Assembly: GCF_001875665.1 (NCBI RefSeq)
Contig: NZ_MLAL01000023.1
Location: forward strand, 92,844-156,843
Direction: 5' to 3'
DNA: 64,000 nt
DNA from: Corynebacterium sp. NML130628
GTDB lineage: Bacteria; Actinomycetota; Actinomycetes; Mycobacteriales; Mycobacteriaceae
A program made the position numbers and the translations under genes. Under the pieces are notes generated by a model that worked only from the letters and a program-made list of their open reading frames with translations, had not been told where the DNA came from and made no database searches. Numbering within the stretch: the stretch's first letter is position 1; each line of letters begins with the position of its first letter. This document shows, in pieces, positions 9,401-17,754 of this stretch.

Positions 9401-10905
9401 TCGTCGACAAACTCAATCTTCCAGTTGCCCGACTTGTTCGGCTCGATAACCTTGGACTCGCTCTTGTTCGAGAAGTCGTACACGTAGTTGTACTTGTAGA
9501 AGTGGCGCTCAACCGTGGTGGTCTTGCGGGTCTCGGAAACACGGGTGACAGTCGTGTCAACGACCTTCGTTTCGGTCGCCGGCGCAGCCGTGACGGTCTT
9601 CGTCTCAGTCTTCGGGGCCAGCGTCTTCGTCGCGGTGACGTAAGTTGGCTCAGTCACGGTAACCTTTGGACGCACCTTGTCAGTCTCGGTGATCGTCGGA
9701 CGAAGCGTCTTGGTCTCGGTGACGGTAACAGCAGGCTGCTGCTTCTCAAAAATGTACGTTTCGCGTGGCGCCGTCTCGGTCACGGTCACGGTGCTCTTCG
9801 GAGCCTGTTCGAACTCGGTGACGGTAACAGCAGGTTGCTGCGCACGCTCGGTCACGGTGACCGGATCCGGCGTTTCGGTCTTCTCCTTAATGTGAAGTTC
9901 CCGATATTTGTTGGTCACGGTGACCGTCGGGCGTTCAGTAATGGTCTCGAATTCAGTACCAGCGCTCTCGTACACGGTGTGCGTCACGGTCGGAACGCCG
10001 GACTCAGTCACCGTAGAGGTAACGCCAGGGCCTTCAGTTACAGTCACCGTCGTCGTGACGGTGCCGCCCCCGTTGTTGCCACCCGGGCGTGGGTAAAAGC
10101 CATCCAAACCAGGCTGGGTCGGAGGAATCAGACGCTGGAAGGTTGCCTCACGGCCATCCTGGTAGATGTTGTAATCCTTCGGCAGCAAGACGGTAACGTA
10201 CTCGCCGTCACGAACTGTGCTGGCAACACGGCTAAACGCAGCCTCATCCTTAATCAGCGCGTAGCTTGGCTGGTACTCGTTGTTACCACCGAAGACACCA
10301 CTAATGCGGAAACCGGTCCACTGAGTGAATTCCTGGTTGGTCACGGTCACGCCGTTCTGCGCCTGTCCGTTCACAATGTGGGAACGCTGACCATCCAGGA
10401 CGCTCTTGTTGTTGGAAAGCAACGCCTGCAGCGCAACGTTTTTCTTTTTCACATCGTCGAAGTTCCGGCTGTACCAGGAGGTCAGCATCGACTTCGTCAG
10501 CGAAATCGCAGCCTTCTCAATGTCCGGGTGAATGCCAAGGCTGCCGTTGAAGCCGTTGAATCCGTACAGGCCAGACATACCGTCCAACTTGCGCAGTTCA
10601 TAACCCCGGGTATCCAGGTTTGGCTGTGGCTTCTCAAGATCAATGCACCAGCCTGGGCCCATCGGGGTGACCTGCATCCAGGTCGCCAGCATGGCCTTGT
10701 AGTCTTCCTGACGGGTGAGCATCTTGATTTGCTCAGTATTAAAGCGCAGTGCCTCTGCGTACTTGTCATTCGGCAGCGAAGAGTACGTACGCGTAATGCG
10801 CTCGTCTGCACTTGCGTCCGGGGCGACGACAACAGCGCCACCTGCAATCATTGCGCCCGTAACCAGGCCCGCCATGATTCGCTTCTTAAGATGTGCGTTT
10901 TGCAA
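6478..10905 (-). CDS. Giant secreted surface protein with thioester-like head and beta-repeat stalk (paralog 2)
   Basis: About 1475 aa from the TTG at 10905, with the same AAGGA site and nearly the same signal peptide (cleavage near DASA|D) as the gene downstream. The head (about 35-265) has GPGWCID with Cys87 and LQALLSNN with Gln160. These are the only strongly shared motifs with the paralog's head and are candidate thioester residues. A Thr/Val stalk (about 281-465) is rich in TVTVTE-type units. Many 60-90 aa beta-type repeats follow, with patterns such as LVTTTEDGDTLRVNVKDG and VVVEVTDKDGNVYQRF. The C-terminal 151 residues match the paralog closely (CIASLVG, SQVRVPGLE, GLGIYDRDRAE, VLRSCG) and lack a sortase signal. 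The two genes are tandem, each with its own promoter copy. Confidence 0.85.
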   Translation of the reverse strand: MQNAHLKKRIMAGLVTGAMIAGGAVVVAPDASADERITRTYSSLPNDKYAEALRFNTEQIKMLTRQEDYKAMLATWMQVTPMGPGWCIDLEKPQPNLDTRGYELRKLDGMSGLYGFNGFNGSLGIHPDIEKAAISLTKSMLTSWYSRNFDDVKKKNVALQALLSNNKSVLDGQRSHIVNGQAQNGVTVTNQEFTQWTGFRISGVFGGNNEYQPSYALIKDEAAFSRVASTVRDGEYVTVLLPKDYNIYQDGREATFQRLIPPTQPGLDGFYPRPGGNNGGGTVTTTVTVTEGPGVTSTVTESGVPTVTHTVYESAGTEFETITERPTVTVTNKYRELHIKEKTETPDPVTVTERAQQPAVTVTEFEQAPKSTVTVTETAPRETYIFEKQQPAVTVTETKTLRPTITETDKVRPKVTVTEPTYVTATKTLAPKTETKTVTAAPATETKVVDTTVTRVSETRKTTTVERHFYKYNYVYDFSNKSESKVIEPNKSGNWKIEFVDDSNGLVDVKKENNRLVITPKKQGEGDVRIVISDGDGNRYEYTIHVVNKDSQKTTEKTVRVNNHFFNVSVTGLDQSINIPKGWKYEVTEGKDLVTTTEDGDTLRVNVKDGVITGTVKIKVFEVDKDGKPTGNEENYQFNVDTKPNKYNQSRVIGNVSSYKIEVDNIVGEPEILKGKEFVQTLEKKGDQWLLTPKAEAAEKNGTVVVRVKNDKGETFIFTLEIRDGRNVLVDSKTEIITVGDKVELEGEKGDTLQIVRGKELIDDAQLQGDGKWTLEPNGEGLIVAHVKDSNGQLVAVYTIVVTPQEAKPEKKTVETEISNRRTLVLTKGLGSNEFTFPDGTDNFSWVKDENDPNKFYLMPNSDFVGEFRVVEKSAGGHELIEHVIKVTQAKVDETQRDLPAGSSLTLPGVNKNQEFVVIAGADLLDGKVNPQGDQTLTLKKAVSGKVAIEIQNSRGLPIKRFIYNVTPNEPNVTSFEITSDDKFTSNVNPGDTMNIVEGGNLADLSNKGDEWTLTPKDGAEGKVVVEVTDKDGNVYQRFILNITKGKGGSSSSGKIERSYTITEKGTFDVTIVNNHKYEVVEGQEHVEIVKDSENNFTLRMKEGSKGGKVVVVEKDNNGKVVKQHNITITEDSGALKFVEERRIYQPKLTDKITPGEGKNTFRVLRGEDIIEEIPTTPGSFTLKPRPGKSGRVQIEEVDSNGNPVRIIDVDVPATSEGNVIVKPGNSDVSPNPDGSWRIVPPKGGSIDRGSIKVCEGPNNCKPVDPDMTVPNDKDGSITIKPGKGGITPGTTHLQFKVITDGVASDYSVNISIKQNAAGSSDGKCIASLVGIASPLLLLIPLGILSQVRVPGLEGIQGKLNAAVREANDRIQRGLGIYDRDRAERAAGVQNAFSVVNPELVGLAAGALGTITAGLLIVDAVLRSCGQGDKTSSYQIGKATGNDTLIYGSSKKGDAVRTATQVPTTETPAPEAPKQ

Positions 10906-11181
10906 CGGCTCAATCCTTAAAAATCGTAGGAGATATTCGAAGCAGCCTGAAGACCATCTGAACACGGATCCACAAACTGACAGACATTTATTCAATCACA
11001 AAAATCTCCCTGAAAGTAGTCCACAACGCCCCCACCACCACAAAACCACACAAACACCCATGAAAACCCCACCAAACACACAATAAAATCCCCCTGACCA
11101 GCACCTTCATAAAAGCTGGCAAAGTATGCAACAAAAACGTGATCTATCACACGCAAAATAACACCGCCACCAAACAGGGGG
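10859..11181. repeat. 323-bp direct repeat, copy 2
   Basis: Second copy of the promoter-leader-signal-peptide block, 4804 bp from copy 1, with one mismatch. Together with the intervening gene it forms a substrate for unequal recombination that would delete or duplicate one surface-protein gene while keeping an intact 5' end. Confidence 0.95.
11106..11150 (-). promoter_or_regulatory. Putative promoter with upstream inverted repeat (copy 2)
   Basis: Same arrangement as at 6302-6346: TATGAA at 11106-11111, TTGTTG at 11129-11134 with 17 bases between, and GTGATCTATCAC at 11139-11150. The two large surface proteins are therefore expected to be controlled alike. Confidence 0.45.
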
Positions 11182-11201
11182 TGTGACCTTTGCATACGAA
11201 A

Positions 11202-11234
11202 AAACCCTGGCCTCCGAACCGAAGACCAGGGTTT
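11202..11234 (-). terminator. Terminator after the tRNA pair
   Basis: AAACCCTGG (11202-11210) pairs with CCAGGGTTT (11226-11234). On the minus strand the stem is followed by a T-rich stretch (TTTTTTCG). It closes the gyrA/DUF3566/tRNA-Ile/tRNA-Ala strand before the surface-protein promoter. Confidence 0.85.
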
Positions 11235-11239
11235 ACCTG

Positions 11240-11312
11240 TGGAGCATAGGAGAATCGAACTCCTGACATCCTGCTTGCAAAGCAGGTGCTCTACCAACTG
11301 AGCTAATGCCCC
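11240..11312 (-). tRNA. tRNA-Ala (anticodon TGC)
   Basis: On the minus strand the sequence starts GGGGCATTAGCTCAG and forms a complete cloverleaf: acceptor GGGGCAT/ATGCTCC, D-arm with GTTGGTAGAGC, anticodon loop CTTTGCAAG and T-arm GTTCGATTC. The length is 73 nt and CCA is not encoded. It lies 11 bases downstream of tRNA-Ile, the arrangement usual beside gyrA in corynebacteria and mycobacteria. Confidence 0.97.
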
Positions 11313-11323
11313 TTTCGTTCCTG

Positions 11324-11397
11324 TGGGCCTAGCAAGAATCGAACTTGCGACCTCATCGTTATCAGCGATGCGCTCTAACCGACTGAGCTATAGGCCC
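11324..11397 (-). tRNA. tRNA-Ile (anticodon GAT)
   Basis: On the minus strand the sequence starts GGGCCTATAGCTCAG. The acceptor GGGCCTA pairs with TAGGCCC, the D-loop is GTCGGTTAGAGC, the anticodon loop CTGATAA gives GAT, and the T-arm contains GTTCGATTC. The length is 74 nt and CCA is not encoded. Confidence 0.97.
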
Positions 11398-11494
11398 TGG
11401 GAACGAGAAGTAAGATTACCTACCACTATAACCTTTGACAAATCGCCAGTACAGGCGGCATTTTTACGCTGTTATAGCGGTAGGTATCGCACGG

Positions 11495-11839
11495 CTATCG
11501 CGCCCTGTTGGACATCACTAGGGTGACACCGCCAACCAGGTCCGCAATTGCGTTGTAGAGCAACGCCGTCAGCGGGGCCATCACCGCGACGAACACCACG
11601 CCGATGAGCCCGAAAAGGCCGGCCGCGGACATGACCAGGGTGGCGTCGATAACTTGGTCGCCGCCGACGCCGCTGACCAGCGAGTTCACGGAGTCGATGA
11701 CCCCTGTCTGCGCGAGGCCGTAGTAGACGATGGCCGCGCCCAGCATCCACGCGACGAAGCCGACGAGGGCGAGGATTGTCGCCACCTTAAACACGGAGGC
11801 GACACCCACGCGCCGCACCACTATCTTGCGGGCGGCCAT
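11495..11839 (-). CDS. DUF3566 transmembrane protein
   Basis: The 114-aa protein has a basic N-terminus (MAARKIVVRRVG) and two hydrophobic segments (about 20-42 and 66-95) joined by a loop containing GVIDSVNSLVSGVGGDQ. It lies three bases downstream of gyrA on the same strand, as does the DUF3566 gene after gyrA in mycobacteria (Rv0007 position). The molecular role is unknown; the position suggests an inner-membrane protein co-transcribed with the gyrase gene. It is followed by the two tRNA genes. Confidence 0.85.
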   Translation of the reverse strand: MAARKIVVRRVGVASVFKVATILALVGFVAWMLGAAIVYYGLAQTGVIDSVNSLVSGVGGDQVIDATLVMSAAGLFGLIGVVFVAVMAPLTALLYNAIADLVGGVTLVMSNRAR

Positions 11840-11842
11840 GAT

Positions 11843-14407
11843 TTACTCCCCATCCTTCGGCGAGGCGGAGATGGACGAGGAAGTCTGTTCCTTGGCTTCC
11901 TCAATCGTCTTCTCGCCCTTGGCAACCGCGGTAGCTTCCTCTTCGCCCTGCTCCTCGACGTTCTTGTCGATAGCCAGCAGCTCGACGTCATCCGCAAGGT
12001 CGACGAGACGGACGCCCATCGTGGCGCGAGAGGAAGGACGGATCTGGTTGACCTCAGTGCGGATCACGCCGCCTGCGGAGGTGATGGCGAAGATCTGGTC
12101 TTCCTCATCGACTGCGAGGGCGCCGATCAGCTTGCCGCGCTTCGGGGTGTACTTGAAGGTCATCACGCCCATGCCGCCGCGGCCCTGGGTGTTGTACTCC
12201 TCGATCGCGGTGCGCTTGCCGTAACCGCCAGCTGTGGCGACGAGCAGGTACTCGCCGTCCTGGGCCACGGTCATCGCGAGCAGCTTGTCGTCGCCGCGGA
12301 AGCGCATGCCCTTCACGCCGGCGGTCGCGCGGCCCATTGGGCGCAGCTGGTCGTCGTCAGCGGTGAAACGGATGGACTGACCCTGCTCAGAGACGAGCAA
12401 CAGGTCGTCTTCCTCGCCGGCCAGTGCGGCGCCGATCAGGGCGTCGCCCTCGTTGAGGTTGATCGCGATGAGGCCCGCGGAACGTGCCGACTCGTAGTCG
12501 GTCAGGCGGGACTTCTTCACGCGACCATCGCGGGTGGCCAGGACCAGGTACGGGGCGTCCTCGTAGGACTGGATCTGGATAACCTGCGCAATGCGCTCCT
12601 CCGGCTGGAACTCCAGCAGGTTCGCCACGTGCTGACCGCGGGCAGTACGGCCCGCCTCCGGCAGCTCGTAGGCCTTGAGGCGGTACACGCGTCCGAAGTT
12701 GGTGAAGAAGAGGATCCAATCGTGGGTGGAGCAGATGAAGAAGTGCTTCACCACGTCGTCCTGCTTCAGTTCCGCGCCGCGGACACCCTTGCCGCCACGC
12801 TTCTGCGCCTTGTAGGCATCCACCTTCGTGCGCTTGGCATAACCGGTGGAGGTGATGGTGACCACGACGTTCTCGCGCGCGATGAGGTCTTCCTCGGTCA
12901 CATCGCCGGTCGCGGCAACAATCTGAGTGCGGCGCTCGTCGCCATACTTTTCGACGATCTCACGCAACTCGTTGCCAACGATCTCCCGCTGGCGTTCCGG
13001 GCGGGCCAAGATGTCCTTGTAGTCGGCAATCTTGCGCTCGATCTCGGCCAGGTCGTCGATGATCTTCTGGCGCTCCAGCGCTGCCAGGCGGCGCAGCTGC
13101 ATTGCCAGGATTTCGTTTGCCTGAATCTCGTCGACGTCGAGAAGCTTGATCAGGCCCTGGCGGGCGTCGTCAACCGTTGGCGAGCGACGGATCAGGGCGA
13201 TGACCTCGTCCAACGCATCGAGGGCCTTGACCAAGCCGCGCAGGATGTGGGCGCGCTTCTCGGCCTCATCCAAGCGGAACTTGGTGCGGCGAACAATGAC
13301 GTCGATCTGGTGCTTGACGTAGTAGCGCAGCATCTGGTCGAGGCGCAGCGTGCGCGGCACGCCGTCCACGATGGAGAGCATGTTCGCGGAGAAGTTCGTC
13401 TCCAGCTGCGAGTGCTTGTACAGGTTATTGAGTACCACTCGAGGAACCGCGTCACGCTTGAGCCTGACCACGATACGCATACCGATGCGGTCCGAGGACT
13501 CATCATCAATGTCGGCGATGCCCACCATCTTGCCCGCGGCGACCTGCTCCGCAATGTTGTGGATGAAGTTATCCCGGTTGACCTGGTACGGCAGCTCCGT
13601 AATCGTGATGACCTGGCGGTTGCCGATCTCCTCGATCTCGGTGACACCACGCATGCGGATGGAACCGCGGCCGGTGGTGTAGGCGTCCTTGATGCCCTGA
13701 TCGCCGACGATGAGGCCGGCCGTCGGAAAGTCCGGGCCCTTCACTCGCTCCATCACCGCGTCGAGCGCCGCCTGCTCATCCGCGTCGTGATTGTCGAGCA
13801 TCCAGTAGATGGCCTCCGCCAACTCGTTCAAGTTGTGCGGCGGAATGTTCGTGGCCATACCGACGGCGATACCGTTCGAGCCGTTCATCAGCAGGTTCGG
13901 CACACGCGACGGCAGCACGTCCGGCTCGCGGGTCTTGCCGTCGTAGTTCGGGGAGAACTCCACGGCGTCCTCGCGGATGTCGCGGACCATCTCCATCGCC
14001 AGCGGCGTCATCTTGCACTCGGTGTAACGCATGGCCGCGGGGCCGTCGTTACCCGGGGAACCGAAGTTACCCTGACCGTCTACCAGCGGGTAGCGCATCG
14101 ACCACGGCTGGGCCATGCGCACCAGCGTGTCGTAAATGGCGCTATCGCCGTGCGGGTGGAAGTTACCCATCGTGTCAGCGACAGGCTTGGCACTCTTCAC
14201 GTACGAGCGTTCGGGGCGGTACCCGTGGTCGTACATCGCGTAAATGATGCGGCGGTGCACCGGCTTCATGCCGTCGTGCACGTCCGGGAGGGCACGACCC
14301 ACGATCACGCTCATCGCGTAATCGATGTAGCTCGTCTGCATCTCCTCGTTGATGTCAATGGGCTGGATGGCGTCGGAACCGCCGCCACCTAGAGTGTCAT
14401 CACTCAT
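11843..14407 (-). CDS. gyrA: DNA gyrase subunit A
   Basis: The 854-aa breakage-reunion subunit works with GyrB to introduce negative supercoils. Landmarks in order are the quinolone-resistance region [17 protein letters not shown] with Ser and Asp both present (a wild-type, susceptible-looking set), the catalytic tyrosine in [24 protein letters not shown], and six C-terminal blade repeats beginning near a GyrA-box-like [10 protein letters not shown]. The C-terminus is acidic and Glu/Ser-rich. The ATG start is preceded by AAAGGTGA. gyrA is not adjacent to gyrB here: a toxin-antitoxin-like pair and three other genes lie between them, so it must have its own promoter in the 96-bp gap to the divergent gene. 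Confidence 0.98.
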   Translation of the reverse strand: MSDDTLGGGGSDAIQPIDINEEMQTSYIDYAMSVIVGRALPDVHDGMKPVHRRIIYAMYDHGYRPERSYVKSAKPVADTMGNFHPHGDSAIYDTLVRMAQPWSMRYPLVDGQGNFGSPGNDGPAAMRYTECKMTPLAMEMVRDIREDAVEFSPNYDGKTREPDVLPSRVPNLLMNGSNGIAVGMATNIPPHNLNELAEAIYWMLDNHDADEQAALDAVMERVKGPDFPTAGLIVGDQGIKDAYTTGRGSIRMRGVTEIEEIGNRQVITITELPYQVNRDNFIHNIAEQVAAGKMVGIADIDDESSDRIGMRIVVRLKRDAVPRVVLNNLYKHSQLETNFSANMLSIVDGVPRTLRLDQMLRYYVKHQIDVIVRRTKFRLDEAEKRAHILRGLVKALDALDEVIALIRRSPTVDDARQGLIKLLDVDEIQANEILAMQLRRLAALERQKIIDDLAEIERKIADYKDILARPERQREIVGNELREIVEKYGDERRTQIVAATGDVTEEDLIARENVVVTITSTGYAKRTKVDAYKAQKRGGKGVRGAELKQDDVVKHFFICSTHDWILFFTNFGRVYRLKAYELPEAGRTARGQHVANLLEFQPEERIAQVIQIQSYEDAPYLVLATRDGRVKKSRLTDYESARSAGLIAINLNEGDALIGAALAGEEDDLLLVSEQGQSIRFTADDDQLRPMGRATAGVKGMRFRGDDKLLAMTVAQDGEYLLVATAGGYGKRTAIEEYNTQGRGGMGVMTFKYTPKRGKLIGALAVDEEDQIFAITSAGGVIRTEVNQIRPSSRATMGVRLVDLADDVELLAIDKNVEEQGEEEATAVAKGEKTIEEAKEQTSSSISASPKDGE

Positions 14408-14477
14408 AGGTCACCTTTCTTCAAACATTGGTTCCTACCGATTCTAGCGCCTTGTGCGCCGAAGCACTCCTGCGCCG

Positions 14478-14497
14478 TGGTATCACTCTGATACCAT
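14478..14497 (+). promoter_or_regulatory. Palindromic operator overlapping a -10 element
   Basis: TGGTATCA (14478-14485), ctc, TGATACCA (14489-14496) is a perfect 8-bp inverted repeat. It overlaps TACCAT (14492-14497), a fair -10 box whose transcription start would fall about 7 bases later at the ATG of the next gene. This is what autorepression by the ribbon-helix-helix-type protein encoded downstream would require. The transcript would be leaderless. Confidence 0.65.
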
Positions 14498-14503
14498 CAC
14501 GGC

Positions 14504-14719
14504 ATGGCCATGACGCTACGACTCAGCACAGACGAAGACACGGCCCTCATCATGCTCGCCTCCGCGTGGGGCTGCTCCAAACAAGAGGCCGCCCGCCGCG
14601 CCATCGTCACCGCCGCCTCCCGCCTTCTTGACGACGCCACCATTACCAACCTCGCCCGCACCACCCTGCAGGAATACGCCCACACCGAACGCCGCATCCG
14701 GCAGGCCCGCGATGCGTAA
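14504..14719 (+). CDS. Small DNA-binding antitoxin-like protein (ribbon-helix-helix type)
   Basis: The 71-aa protein contains an N-terminal beta-type strand (MAMTLRLSTDED), a helix and a second helix region (SKQEAARRAIVTAASRLL), followed by a charged tail with RRIRQARD. This is the layout of ribbon-helix-helix antitoxins. ATG codons at 14504 and 14510 are both possible starts; no ribosome-binding site is visible, which suits a leaderless mRNA. Its stop codon overlaps the start of the next gene by 8 bases, the usual arrangement of an antitoxin preceding its toxin. A perfect palindrome lies directly upstream, supporting autoregulation. Confidence 0.65.
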   Translation: MAMTLRLSTDEDTALIMLASAWGCSKQEAARRAIVTAASRLLDDATITNLARTTLQEYAHTERRIRQARDA

Positions 14720-14981
14720 CTTGAGCAACGAGCAGCTGTTGGCCATCGCCGACGAATGCGCGCATATATATAAGGTGCGAATACGTTCCTTCGCCGCACT
14801 GTGCGCCTGCGCCGCCGTCCCCGGCGCCCGCCTCCACGGCGTGTCCGTCTACGACACCTCACACGCCGCCGCCCGCGGACTCGCTGACACCATCCGCATG
14901 CTGCAGCCCCTCACCGGAGCCAACGATGCCTTCGCCGACGTCGCCGAAACCACCTATTTGCGGTGGGTCGAGGAAGCGTAA
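14712..14981 (+). CDS. Fic/Doc-like toxin component with degenerate active site
   Basis: The 89-aa product starts at the ATG overlapping the previous stop (ATGCGTAA). The sequence resembles short actinobacterial proteins annotated as Fic-family toxin components: LSNEQLLAIAD at the N-terminus, a VYDTSHAAARGLADTIRMLQPL segment corresponding to the Doc helix before the active site, then TGANDAFADVAETTYLRW. The canonical Fic motif HxFx(D/E)GNKR is absent; the sequence there is QPLTGANDAFA, so AMPylation or phosphorylation activity would not be expected. It could be a divergent toxin, a regulator, or a decayed copy. The family call is from recollection of similar proteins. Confidence 0.5.
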   Translation: MRNLSNEQLLAIADECAHIYKVRIRSFAALCACAAVPGARLHGVSVYDTSHAAARGLADTIRMLQPLTGANDAFADVAETTYLRWVEEA

Positions 14982-15048
14982 CTCCGTACTTTCTCCTACA
15001 CTGGCAACTATTTACACGGACCATTGGAAAACACTAGGCGGAGGAACA

Positions 15049-17721
15049 ATGAACGCTACGAAGTACACCGCAGTATTAGCAACCACCGCAGCACTGATCG
15101 GCGCCGGCCTGGCCGCACCGCAACTGCGCGCGGAAGAGAATACTGCAACCACTGCGTCTCAGGCGCAGGAAACGCGCGAATGGCGCAACGTTGAAATCAC
15201 CGCAGGCGGCACCATCACCGTTAAGCCGAGCGTCCCACTCCCAGAAGGCGCCAAAGCCGTCGGCCCGACCAGCATTGACGGCTGGAAGCTGAATACCGAC
15301 GAAAAGACCGGTGCCGTTACCATCGAGGCCGCACCGAAGCTGCGCCCCGGCCAGGGTCTGCGCTACCGCGTCGTCGTCCTCTTCGCCGACAAGACCACCG
15401 CCACCTACGACTCCGAAATTACCGTCGTCCCAGGCGGCAACAACAACGCCAACACCTCCACCATCGAGTACAAAGACTCGCTCGTCCAGCCGAAGCAGAG
15501 CGTTACCGTGACCCCCACGGGCACGTTCCCGCAGGGCACGAAGTTCTATCTCAACAGCGACAAAATTGAGAAGTGGGACGTCAGCGTCGAGGAGGCAACC
15601 GGCGCCGTCACCGTCAAGGTCGGCGACATCGGCTTTGGTTCCTGGCTCTCCGTCCCAGTTCGCGCCGAGTTTCCCGACGGCTCCTCCGACGTCAAGCACG
15701 CCAAAGTAACCGTCGCCGACGAGCACGGCAACACCACCCCGTCCTCCGACCGCCTCGCCGCGAAGTACACCCCGGCCTACCCCACCACGGAAATCGCGGG
15801 CAACGAGACAGCCACCGTCAAGCAGACCGCTGAACTGCCGGAAGGCACCACATTCAAGATCATCGGCGAATCCAAGTACTGGGACCTCTCCATCGACGCC
15901 AAAGGCACCATCACCGCGAAGCCAAAGCAGCCGCTCGCTGCCGGTGCAGTTGTGAATGTGCCTGTCATCGTCACCTACTCCGACGACTCCCAAGACTTCG
16001 TACAAGCCAAGGTCGAAGTGACGAAGGACCCCGTGTGGCAGTCCAGCAAGGCCACCGTAGACTACCCGGTGACCACCTCCCCCGCTGATGAGACCGCCAC
16101 CATCACTCCTGCACTCAAAGATGTGCCGGAGGGCACCAAGTTCGCCATGAACGCAACGCCACCAACCGGCTGGGAGGTCGGCATCAATCCTTCTACCGGT
16201 GTGGTGACCGTTCACGCCCCAGAGGGCACCCGCGCAGGCACCCAGATCAACGTGCCCATCCGCGTCGACTTCCCCGACGGCTCCCGCGCCATCAGCAACG
16301 CCGTCATCCTCTTCGAGGCGCCGACCAACCCAGAGGCGAAGAAGTTCACGGTCACCTACAAGGACGTGACCATCAAGGCCGGCGAGAACCGCGTGGCCAA
16401 ACCAACCGAGTCTTTGCCGACCGGTGCGACCGTCAGGGGTCCGGAAAACCAGAGCGTCAACGGTGTGAAGGTCAACACCGATAAGGACGGCGCCGTCACC
16501 ATTGAAGCACCAGGCTACGCCCGCAACTTCGAATTCACGGTCCCTATCGTGATCCTCTTCCGCGACGGCTCCACACAAGAAACGAAATTCAACGTCACAG
16601 TGAAGGCGAAGGAGACGACTGCGCCGAAGACGTCGGAGACCAAGCCTTCAACCAAGCCGACCACCTCCGCGGCGGAACCGTCCGCGCCGCGGACAAGCGA
16701 GCCCACGACGTCCGCCCCGCGGACAAGCGAGGAAGCGTCAAGCGAGCAGCCGACCACGACCAAGCCGACCACCTCCGCGGCGGAACCGTCCGCCCCGCGG
16801 ACAACCGACCCGACAACGACCGCCCCACGGACAAGCGAAGAGGCGTCGACAAGTGAGGCGGCTCCGACGACCTCAGCGAAGCCTTCGAAGCCACAGGCTG
16901 AGACGACCAAGCTTGAGTACGCGCGCACGGCGGTGCACGCGGGCGAAACGGTGACGCTGAAGCCGTCGGGCGAATTCCCCGCGGGGACGAAGTTCAATGG
17001 GCCGAGCGGGTCGCAGTCTGGCTGGAGTGCAAGCACGAACAGCGCGACGGGCGAGATTCGCGTGTCCGCCCCGGCGAACGCGACCGCAGGTACCACGGTG
17101 GAGTTCCCTGTCACCGTGACGTTCCCGGACAACTCGAAGCAGCTCCACCACGTGGTTGTGTACGTCGAGCGCACGACCACGGCGCCAAGCGCCAGCGAGC
17201 AGCCGACGAGCACAGCGCCGACGAGCACGACGACGCCAGCGAAGCCGAAGGAATCGCAGGCGGACAAGACGGACGTCGACTTTGAGCACCCGAAGGTGAA
17301 CGCTGGCGACACGATCGTGCAGCGCCCGAGCGGCAACGTTCCGGCCGGCACGAAGTTCACGGGCCCGAACGGCACCTACGAGGGCTGGAAGCTCGCCACC
17401 GACCCACGCACGGGTGAGGTCACTATCACGCCTCCAGCAGCCGCGAAGCCAGGTGCCTCCATCGACTACACCGTCACGGCGACGTTCCCTGACTGGTCGA
17501 CGAAGGAGTACAAGCTGAAGGCCACGGTTGCGGACGACGGTAAGGGTGGTGAGACCGGATCGAGTAGCGATGGGTCCAGCAGCTCCTCCTCGAAGGAGGA
17601 AGGCTCCAGCACGGGCGCGACCATCGGCATCGTGGTCGGTGTGCTCGCGCTGCTCGGCCTGCTGGCCGGTGCGGCGAACTACTTGCTGCCGTACGTCGAC
17701 ATCAACGCGCTGCTTCGCTAA
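15049..17721 (+). CDS. Rib-like repeat surface protein with C-terminal membrane anchor
   Basis: 890 aa from the ATG at 15049, which has a strong GGCGGAGGAA site; upstream in-frame starts lack one and would spoil the signal peptide (MNATKYTAVL...QLRAEE). Seven units of about 85-90 aa follow. Each has the order proline/valine strand, PxGTKF, GWxxxxxxxTGxVTV and VxVxFPDGSxxxxxxxVxV, resembling Rib/alpha-like or YPDG domains of Gram-positive adhesins. Units 5 and 6 are separated by a low-complexity Ser/Thr/Pro linker with repeats of SAPRTSE and TKPTTSAAEPSAP. The C-terminus has a Ser-rich spacer, one transmembrane helix (ATIGIVVGVLALLGLLAG) and a short tail; no LPXTG. The next gene encodes a small secreted protein only 33 bp away, so the two are probably co-expressed. 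Confidence 0.85.
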   Translation: MNATKYTAVLATTAALIGAGLAAPQLRAEENTATTASQAQETREWRNVEITAGGTITVKPSVPLPEGAKAVGPTSIDGWKLNTDEKTGAVTIEAAPKLRPGQGLRYRVVVLFADKTTATYDSEITVVPGGNNNANTSTIEYKDSLVQPKQSVTVTPTGTFPQGTKFYLNSDKIEKWDVSVEEATGAVTVKVGDIGFGSWLSVPVRAEFPDGSSDVKHAKVTVADEHGNTTPSSDRLAAKYTPAYPTTEIAGNETATVKQTAELPEGTTFKIIGESKYWDLSIDAKGTITAKPKQPLAAGAVVNVPVIVTYSDDSQDFVQAKVEVTKDPVWQSSKATVDYPVTTSPADETATITPALKDVPEGTKFAMNATPPTGWEVGINPSTGVVTVHAPEGTRAGTQINVPIRVDFPDGSRAISNAVILFEAPTNPEAKKFTVTYKDVTIKAGENRVAKPTESLPTGATVRGPENQSVNGVKVNTDKDGAVTIEAPGYARNFEFTVPIVILFRDGSTQETKFNVTVKAKETTAPKTSETKPSTKPTTSAAEPSAPRTSEPTTSAPRTSEEASSEQPTTTKPTTSAAEPSAPRTTDPTTTAPRTSEEASTSEAAPTTSAKPSKPQAETTKLEYARTAVHAGETVTLKPSGEFPAGTKFNGPSGSQSGWSASTNSATGEIRVSAPANATAGTTVEFPVTVTFPDNSKQLHHVVVYVERTTTAPSASEQPTSTAPTSTTTPAKPKESQADKTDVDFEHPKVNAGDTIVQRPSGNVPAGTKFTGPNGTYEGWKLATDPRTGEVTITPPAAAKPGASIDYTVTATFPDWSTKEYKLKATVADDGKGGETGSSSDGSSSSSSKEEGSSTGATIGIVVGVLALLGLLAGAANYLLPYVDINALLR

Positions 17722-17754
17722 CACCGTTCGCGCGGGGACGATATTCTAAGCATT

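Noticed and set aside
8257..10920. 887-codon open frame on the plus strand opposite the second surface-protein gene, and similar long frames at 3846-5429 and 11654-14392
   Set aside because: They are antisense shadows of long high-GC genes. The products lack domains and are monotonous in Val, Leu, Asp and Arg; the minus-strand genes are certain.
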